Below, piece by piece: positions 1 through 5,189 of a stretch of DNA of 5,189 bases (positions within the stretch are counted from its first letter, which is position 1; the number at the start of each line of letters is the position of its first letter). This stretch comes from Fidelibacterota bacterium UBA1134 (GTDB lineage: Bacteria; Fidelibacterota; Marinisomatia; Marinisomatales; S15-B10). The stretch lies in the NCBI GenBank assembly GCA_002311975.1, contig DCAL01000009.1, positions 23,446 to 28,634 on the forward strand, in the 5' to 3' direction. A program made the position numbers and the translations under genes. The notes under the pieces are model-generated. The model was not told the origin of the DNA and made no database searches. It was given only the letters and a program-made list of their open reading frames with translations.

Positions 1-1133
1 CAGGCTTCTCCCACAAGGCACTCTCATTTCACGTGGGCATGATTTTTGAGTGGGGCTCTCTTGACGAAGGCGAACTGTTTCAGACTTTCAGCGACACTTC
101 CCTCTGGATGGTCACCAAACCATTCGAACAAGCACTGTACTTGCAGGATAAATGGTACATCTCGCCCAGAATCACCACTGAGATAGGGCTGAGAATCTCG
201 AGATACAGCCTCCACGACGGCGTTTATCCGGAGCCGCGCTTCGGCGTCAAGTTCGCCCTCACCGATAATCTATCACTGAAGGGCAATTTCGGCCGCTATC
301 GTCAGTTTCTCACCATGGTCGATCCGCGGGACATTAATCTAATGTTCCTCGATATCTGGCTTGGCGTACCGCAGGATCGTGAAGCGCCGAGATCGGATCA
401 TGCCATCGTGGGCCTCGAGTATTTGACTGATCGAAACATCCTTTTTCGTCTGGAGGGGTATTACAAGGATTTCGACAATCTGATGACGCTGAAACGGGGC
501 GACCTGTTCTCCGAGCGTGAGGATATACCGCTCTTTAATCCGTTCAACGAATTCCACGACGCCGATGCTTATGCATACGGGGTGGAAGCCCTCATCCGCA
601 AAACGGGCGGGAAGGTGAGAGGGTGGATCGGTTACACGTTTGCGCGCACGAAGTGGCGAACAGAGGTAGAGGATTGGTATTATCCGAAATACGACCGCGC
701 GCATACGGTTAATGTTGTAGCGGATTTCAAGGCGTCGGCAAAATACCATCTCAGTACCGCCATTCAATATTCCACCGGCGCGCCGTTCACTCCCATCACC
801 GGACGGTACGACCGTTGGATCGACCAAAGTCAGTGGGGAGAAAGGGATCAGTGGTGGTATGCTGATTCTCAATATCTTTTCGGTAAGCGCAACAGCGACC
901 GCTATCCATCCTATTTTCGCTGGGATGTGAGCGTTATTCGCAACAAGCCGTTCTTTGGCATCGAAAGAGAAAAGTATCTCCAGATCATCAATCTCACCAA
1001 TCACTTGAATCACCTCTTCTTTATCTATCGCACCCAATACAGCAGGAGGAGCGGAGAACAGTTGGGTGTTCAAAGAAGGGCTTTTCCCATGTTTCCGTTT
1101 CTGGTGACCTACGGCTGGAGGTTCAAATTTTGA
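1..1133 (+). CDS. TonB-dependent receptor-type outer-membrane beta-barrel protein, C-terminal part (5' end outside window)
   Basis: The frame is open from the left edge (first full codon at position 3) to TGA 1131-1133, giving 376 residues, so the true start lies upstream; the GTG at 33 is only an internal valine. The protein is rich in alternating aromatic/polar stretches typical of transmembrane beta-strands. Examples are the ISPRITTEIGLRISRYS segment, the YPEPRFGVKFALTDNLSLKG segment followed by FGRYRQF, GWIGYTFARTKW, and YDRAHTVNVVADF followed by STGAPFTP. The pattern 'PRFG-K-ALTDNLSLK-N-GRY-QF', the late 'DRAHTVNVV' strand and the 'YSTGAPFTP' turn are characteristic of the C-terminal half of TonB-dependent receptor barrels. 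It ends in GWRFKF: an aromatic final residue is the usual C-terminal signal read by the BAM assembly machinery. The plug domain, TonB box and any carboxypeptidase-like N-terminal domain would lie outside the window. The substrate cannot be predicted. The next gene encodes a DUF4249-like lipoprotein, which commonly accompanies such receptors. Confidence 0.85.
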   Translation, partial: GFSHKALSFHVGMIFEWGSLDEGELFQTFSDTSLWMVTKPFEQALYLQDKWYISPRITTEIGLRISRYSLHDGVYPEPRFGVKFALTDNLSLKGNFGRYRQFLTMVDPRDINLMFLDIWLGVPQDREAPRSDHAIVGLEYLTDRNILFRLEGYYKDFDNLMTLKRGDLFSEREDIPLFNPFNEFHDADAYAYGVEALIRKTGGKVRGWIGYTFARTKWRTEVEDWYYPKYDRAHTVNVVADFKASAKYHLSTAIQYSTGAPFTPITGRYDRWIDQSQWGERDQWWYADSQYLFGKRNSDRYPSYFRWDVSVIRNKPFFGIEREKYLQIINLTNHLNHLFFIYRTQYSRRSGEQLGVQRRAFPMFPFLVTYGWRFKF

Positions 1134-1146
1134 TATGGGAAAGATA

Positions 1147-1170
1147 AAGGCTAAGGATAAGGTTGAGGAA
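1147..1170. repeat. Degenerate purine-rich hexamer repeat in the receptor-lipoprotein spacer
   Basis: Four successive hexamers read AAGGCT, AAGGAT, AAGGTT and GAGGAA, starting 13 bp after the receptor stop codon. The rest of this 173-bp spacer (1134-1306) holds no convincing terminator or promoter. The array is short and imperfect, so it may be only a purine-rich stretch. No function is claimed. Confidence 0.35.
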
Positions 1171-1306
1171 GAAAACCGCTCAGTCAGTTTCGATGGATGC
1201 CTTGCGCAGCTTATCCGTCATAGTGAAACTTAGATGGATCATTCAGTCATTGAGTACCTTAGTATAAGCTGTGGCATTTCAACATCGATTTGAGAATGAG
1301 AAAACA

Positions 1307-2242
1307 ATGAAAAAGATTAGAACACTCCTTTCACTCTTGTCGCTATTGCTTCTCGCCGCCAGTTGTATAGGTCCTGATTTTGAGGCTAACTGGGAAGACA
1401 TGCCGGAGTCGAATTTCACGGAGCAATTGAACGTCATGGCGATAATTTCCCTCGATCGTGCTAATCCGTCGCTGGTGGCTGTGCACAAGACTCTGCCGTT
1501 GACCGGTCCGGAAAGTGTGTGGGCGGGCCGGGATACAGTCTGGTATGGCGAAGGTCCGGATGACTATTGGAATGATGAGCGCTACGAATCGCTGTACGCA
1601 GTTCACGGTGCCACGGTAATTATTTCCGACGGAATAAACAGTTTCGAGTTCCACGAACCGTCCGAGGCTGATACGACATGGGAGAAACTGAAATGGGCTG
1701 AAGAGGCGCTGTACGTTGATACACTCGGGCTTTTCTCACCGCAACCGATGACGACCTATACATTGGAGGTTGTCGCTCCCGAAGGTCATGTTATCACCGG
1801 CGAAGTGACGACGCCGCCAATACCTGCCATCAATGGTGAGGGGCTGCCGGATACGCTGGAGCAGCGCAAGCCGTTCACCCTCTCGTGGACATTGGATCAG
1901 GACACCCGAACTGCCGTGTGGACTCAGGCGCTGAACTACTGGCTCTGTGGTGCCGATCAGTACGCTATTATGCCGGCGAACACTCGTGAATGGACGTCGG
2001 AAGTCGAGAACTGTTCAGACTGGTACTTGGGGGAGGGCAACGAACCGGATTCGATCCTGATCGAGGTACGAGCGATGGATGAGAACTACTATGACTACTT
2101 TGTCCGCTACGGCTCGGAGGACGATTTCAGTTCTTTCGCTCTGGGTCAAGGATCATCCACCAGGTCGGTTGGCGTTGAAGGGGGGATAGGCGTCTTCTGC
2201 GCCATTGCCACCGATCGCATTTACCGCATATTCAAGCCGTAG
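1307..2242 (+). CDS. DUF4249-like outer-membrane-associated lipoprotein
   Basis: The product has 311 residues from ATG 1307. That start opens MKKIRTLLSLLSLLLLAASC: a basic N-tip, a leucine-rich hydrophobic core and a lipobox-like A-A-S-C with Cys20 as the expected lipidated residue. A GTG at 1271 in the same frame would put 12 polar residues ahead of the signal peptide and is less likely. GAG at 1298-1300 is a weak ribosome-binding match. After Cys20 comes an acidic tether, then a first strand (about 35-45, LNVMAIISL), HGATVIISDG at 100-109, TYTLEV at 150-155 followed by an APEGH turn, and TTPPIP at 168-173. The C-terminal VGVEGGIGVFCAIATD closes the pattern. This order (lipobox, 'GA-V-I-D', 'Y-L-V', 'T-PPIP', late 'GG-GVF') fits DUF4249 proteins of Bacteroidota, whose biochemical role is unknown. 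Three cysteines remain after processing (214, 236, 298). It follows a receptor barrel gene, so it probably works with that barrel at the cell surface. The family call rests on recalled patterns, not a profile search. Confidence 0.75.
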   Translation: MKKIRTLLSLLSLLLLAASCIGPDFEANWEDMPESNFTEQLNVMAIISLDRANPSLVAVHKTLPLTGPESVWAGRDTVWYGEGPDDYWNDERYESLYAVHGATVIISDGINSFEFHEPSEADTTWEKLKWAEEALYVDTLGLFSPQPMTTYTLEVVAPEGHVITGEVTTPPIPAINGEGLPDTLEQRKPFTLSWTLDQDTRTAVWTQALNYWLCGADQYAIMPANTREWTSEVENCSDWYLGEGNEPDSILIEVRAMDENYYDYFVRYGSEDDFSSFALGQGSSTRSVGVEGGIGVFCAIATDRIYRIFKP

Positions 2243-2281
2243 CGGCACCACAGTCCCTGAAAATTATTCCGACTCTAATCC

Positions 2282-2310
2282 TTGACATGCTTCTCTGAAG
2301 ACGGTAAATT
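2282..2310 (+). promoter_or_regulatory. Possible sigma-70-type promoter before uvrB (TTGACA-17 bp-TAAATT)
   Basis: A perfect -35 hexamer TTGACA (2282-2287) is followed by a 17-bp spacer and TAAATT (2305-2310), which matches four of six positions of the TATAAT consensus. Expected transcription would start near 2317, only a few bases before ATG 2321. This would leave the GAGG at 2312-2315 outside the transcript, so either the mRNA is nearly leaderless, or transcription starts further upstream and this match is fortuitous. Bacteroidota often use a different -33/-7 consensus, which lowers confidence. No LexA-type SOS operator was seen in the 78-bp spacer. Confidence 0.4.
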
Positions 2311-2311
2311 T

Positions 2312-2315
2312 GAGG
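2312..2315 (+). promoter_or_regulatory. Ribosome-binding site supporting uvrB start at 2321
   Basis: GAGG sits 5 bp before ATG 2321. It supports this start over the in-frame TTG at 2282, which has no purine-rich sequence at the right distance and would add 13 residues not found in typical UvrB N-termini. Confidence 0.6.
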
Positions 2316-2320
2316 ACATA

Positions 2321-4309
<1,989 letters not shown>

Positions 4310-4310
4310 T

Positions 4311-4330
4311 CGGTTACGGTGACGGTTACG
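4311..4330 (+). repeat. Short tandem repeat, GGTTAC-type hexamers, just after uvrB
   Basis: Two bases past the uvrB stop, CGGTTACG occurs at 4311-4318 and again at 4323-4330. The frame reads GGTTAC, GGTGAC, GGTTAC as three adjacent hexamers (4312-4329). A third exact CGGTTACG lies at 4354-4361 and an inverted copy (CGTAACCG) at 4909-4916 beyond the S23 gene. The motif therefore marks both sides of that gene. Confidence 0.65.
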
Positions 4331-4333
4331 CGG

Positions 4334-4366
4334 CCCGTATCGTCAAACGGTTTCGGTTACGTCTAG
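4334..4366 (+). repeat. Left arm of inverted repeat flanking the S23 gene
   Basis: CCCGTAT (4334-4340) and CGGTTACGTCTAG (4354-4366), joined across a 13-nt insertion (4341-4353), match the reverse complement of 4904-4923 at 19 of 20 positions. Without any gap, 4353-4363 (TCGGTTACGTC) pairs exactly with 4907-4917, and 4334-4342 (CCCGTATCG) with 4915-4923. The arm also contains a perfect 10-bp palindrome, CGTCTAGACG, which starts inside it and runs to 4369. Confidence 0.7.
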
Positions 4367-4403
4367 ACGGTCCGTGTCATTGATGTTTTCCGTTGCTCGG
4401 TTA

Positions 4404-4421
4404 TCCGAAGGATCCTTTGGA
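4404..4421 (+). other. Near-perfect 18-bp palindrome / possible small hairpin
   Basis: TCCGAAGGATCCTTTGGA is symmetric except for one position that would form a G-U pair in RNA. As RNA it could fold into a 7-bp stem with a GATC loop. It is not followed by a run of T, so it is unlikely to be an intrinsic terminator. It sits 37 bp before the S23 start. Confidence 0.4.
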
Positions 4422-4457
4422 CGCGGCCTGTGACGTCTCGAGTGAGGGTGCGAATCA

Positions 4458-4868
4458 GTGAGTGAGCCAAAGAAAAGGATAACATCATTCAAGGATTTGG
4501 ATGTTTATCAGGGTACGTACAGAGCCTGTCTGATTGTGATGAGGGACGTTCTGCCCAGGTTGCCAGAATCGGAGAAGTATGATCTAAATCAACAGTTGGA
4601 TCGTACATCCAAGGCTATTCCAAGGCTTATCGCTGAAGGGTATGCGAAAAAGCACCAGAAATATGGATTTCAGAAATATCTTGATGATGCTATGGCCGAG
4701 AGTAACGAGACCATAGTTGGATTGGAACAGTGCAGAGATATTTACGGTGGTCAGATGACAGGCATTGACCTGGAATCTATAATTGATACATACGACAAAT
4801 CGGATAGACAGATCTACAACCTTTCAAAGGCTTGGAGCAAATTCAAAGATGAGCGGAGAAAGAACTAA
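4458..4868 (+). CDS. S23-family four-helix-bundle protein
   Basis: The product has 136 residues and starts at GTG 4458, with GAGG at 4444-4447 (10-bp spacing, slightly long). No in-frame ATG near the 5' end would keep the conserved N-terminus. Family features are FKDLDVYQ (11-18) opening helix 1 (to about 33), EKYDLNQQLDRTSKAIPRLIAEGYAKK (39-65) forming helix 2 with the hallmark I-P-x-x-IAEG turn (Ile54, Pro55, Ile58-Gly61), KYGFQKYLDDAMAESNETIVGLEQ (68-91) as helix 3, and a polar helix 4 (about 103-134) with a basic tail. This is the fold of proteins encoded in 23S rRNA intervening sequences (PF05635-like) and of the Avd accessory protein of diversity-generating retroelements. Such bundles usually form pentameric basic assemblies thought to bind nucleic acid; the role of stand-alone copies is unknown. 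No reverse transcriptase or template/variable repeat is present here, so an Avd role is unsupported. The gene is flanked by short inverted repeats and is lower in GC than its spacers. Confidence 0.85.
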   Translation: MSEPKKRITSFKDLDVYQGTYRACLIVMRDVLPRLPESEKYDLNQQLDRTSKAIPRLIAEGYAKKHQKYGFQKYLDDAMAESNETIVGLEQCRDIYGGQMTGIDLESIIDTYDKSDRQIYNLSKAWSKFKDERRKN

Positions 4869-4903
4869 CATGGTACGCACAGCGTCTCTCGTTCCCGTAA
4901 ACG

Positions 4904-4923
4904 CTGGACGTAACCGATACGGG
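4904..4923 (-). repeat. Right arm of inverted repeat flanking the S23 gene
   Basis: CTGGACGTAACCGATACGGG, 35 bp after the S23 stop codon, is the reverse complement of the two left-arm blocks at 4334-4340 and 4354-4366, with one mismatch. The inverted CGTAACCG motif at 4909-4916 belongs to the same short-repeat family as the copies after uvrB. No T-run follows, so this is not an intrinsic terminator by itself. Confidence 0.7.
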
Positions 4924-4953
4924 CTTCTTGACCGAGAAACGATTAACGAATAA

Positions 4954-5189
4954 ATGAAGATCCTAGTTACAGGCGGAGCAGGTTATATCGGCTCGCATGT
5001 GGTTCTCGAACTCATCGATGCCGGATATGAGGTGGTCGTGTTGGATGATCTTTCATCGGGTTCGGCCGAAAATGTGGACAGCAGAGTGAACTTCATAAAA
5101 GGGTCAACCCACGAAACCGACCTTCTGCAGAAAGTGCTGAGCGACGGCGTCGAGGCTGTCATCCATCTGGCGGCCTTCAAGGCCGCAGG
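4954..5189 (+). CDS. galE: UDP-glucose 4-epimerase, N-terminal part (3' end outside window)
   Basis: GalE interconverts UDP-glucose and UDP-galactose in the cytoplasm with tightly bound NAD, feeding galactose metabolism and surface polysaccharide synthesis. The 78 codons visible open MKILVTGGAGYIGSH, the Rossmann dinucleotide-binding motif GGAGYIG (Gly7, Gly10, Gly13). The acidic pair Asp31-Asp32 at the end of the second strand contacts the NAD ribose. AVIHLAAFKAA near the window end matches the GalE 'VIH-A-KA(V/A)GES' segment that follows strand 4. The ATG is fixed by an in-frame TAA immediately before it (4951-4953). No good Shine-Dalgarno is visible, only GAG at 4934-4936 reading as CGAGAAAC, too far upstream to be convincing. 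The catalytic Ser/Tyr-x3-Lys lies beyond the window, so a related extended short-chain epimerase cannot be wholly excluded, but the N-terminus is typical of GalE. Confidence 0.9.
   Translation, partial: MKILVTGGAGYIGSHVVLELIDAGYEVVVLDDLSSGSAENVDSRVNFIKGSTHETDLLQKVLSDGVEAVIHLAAFKAA

Larger units (their letters stand above)
4328..4437 (+). repeat. Imperfect 17-bp direct repeat pair in the uvrB-S23 spacer
   Basis: The copies at 4328-4344 (ACGCGGCCCGTATCGTC) and 4421-4437 (ACGCGGCCTGTGACGTC) agree at 14 of 17 positions, including an exact ACGCGGCC, and begin 93 bp apart. The first copy overlaps the left inverted-repeat arm. This suggests that the spacer grew by local duplication, but similarity at this length could also be chance in a GC-rich stretch. 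Confidence 0.4.
4334..4923 (+). mobile_element. Candidate S23-encoding insertion unit bounded by imperfect inverted repeats
   Basis: The segment of 590 bp starts and ends with complementary sequences (4334-4366 and 4904-4923) and contains a single gene of the S23 four-helix-bundle family. By hand count, 4561-4860 inside the gene is about 42% GC, whereas 4321-4440 just before it is about 56%. Known S23-encoding intervening sequences in 23S rRNA genes of Leptospira and Coxiella have a similar plan: several hundred bp, complementary ends forming a stem, one S23 gene. Here the surroundings are uvrB and galE, not rRNA. No transposase and no clear target-site duplication are visible, so mobility is an inference. 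Confidence 0.35.

Noticed and set aside
339..1073. Long minus-strand frame within the receptor gene
   Set aside because: It is a shadow of the well-supported plus-strand barrel gene; its translation has no coherent domain or signal.
1135..1233. A 32-codon frame (opening MGKIKAKDKVEEENRS) starting 2 bp after the receptor stop
   Set aside because: It is short, lies over the purine-rich hexamer stretch, resembles no known family, and ends without a recognisable motif; most likely chance.
1180..1249. Direct repeats TCAGTCA (1180, 1243) and GATGGAT (1192, 1233) in the receptor-lipoprotein spacer
   Set aside because: They are seven bases each, in reversed relative spacing and without extension; expected by chance at this length.
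1250..1268. TTGAGT and TATAAG as a promoter for the lipoprotein gene
   Set aside because: The spacing is only 7 bp, far from 17; no suitable -35 partner for TATAAG was found.
2236..2246. GCCG-TAG-CGGC stem over the lipoprotein stop codon as a terminator
   Set aside because: It has only a 4-bp stem with a 3-nt loop and no T-run after it.
4458..4868. S23 gene as the Avd component of a diversity-generating retroelement
   Set aside because: There is no reverse transcriptase and no template/variable repeat pair in the window; only the fold family is shared.
4928..4956. TTGACC, 17 bp, TAAATG as a galE promoter
   Set aside because: The -10 element would overlap the start codon, placing transcription inside the gene.

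Overview
The window looks like a chromosomal segment from a Gram-negative bacterium of the Bacteroidota / Fibrobacteres-Chlorobi-Bacteroidetes side of the tree; an uncultured relative such as Neomarinimicrobiota is possible. The main grounds are a TonB-dependent-receptor-type outer-membrane barrel followed by a lipoprotein resembling the DUF4249 family, a pairing typical of that group. Phylum placement is an inference; no rRNA or other marker is present. All genes are on the + strand.

Region 1 (1-2242) is an envelope module: the C-terminal part of an outer-membrane beta-barrel receptor cut by the left window edge, a 173-bp spacer with a short degenerate purine-rich hexamer repeat, then a complete 311-residue lipoprotein. 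They probably act together at the outer membrane on an unidentified substrate.

Region 2 (2243-4309) is a complete uvrB, the damage-verification helicase-like subunit of nucleotide excision repair. Its start is best placed at ATG 2321. A longer frame opening with TTG at 2282 begins on what looks like a -35 box (TTGACA, 17 bp, TAAATT).

Region 3 (4310-4953) is the unusual part. A small S23-family four-helix-bundle gene (4458-4868) lies between uvrB and galE, in spacers rich in CGGTTACG-type short repeats. A 20-nt arm after the gene (4904-4923) is the reverse complement, at 19 of 20 positions, of two blocks before the gene (4334-4340 and 4354-4366) once a 13-nt insertion is skipped. By hand count, much of the S23 gene is about 42% GC, while the spacer before it is about 56%. 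The whole resembles a self-contained unit of about 590 bp, similar in size and layout to the S23-encoding intervening sequences known from 23S rRNA genes, but here between protein-coding genes.

Region 4 (4954-5189) is the N-terminal 78 codons of galE (UDP-glucose 4-epimerase), cut by the right edge. Apart from the envelope pair, the genes show no functional link; uvrB, the S23 unit and galE appear to be neighbours by chance or insertion. No tRNA, rRNA, CRISPR array, transposase or convincing intrinsic terminator was seen.
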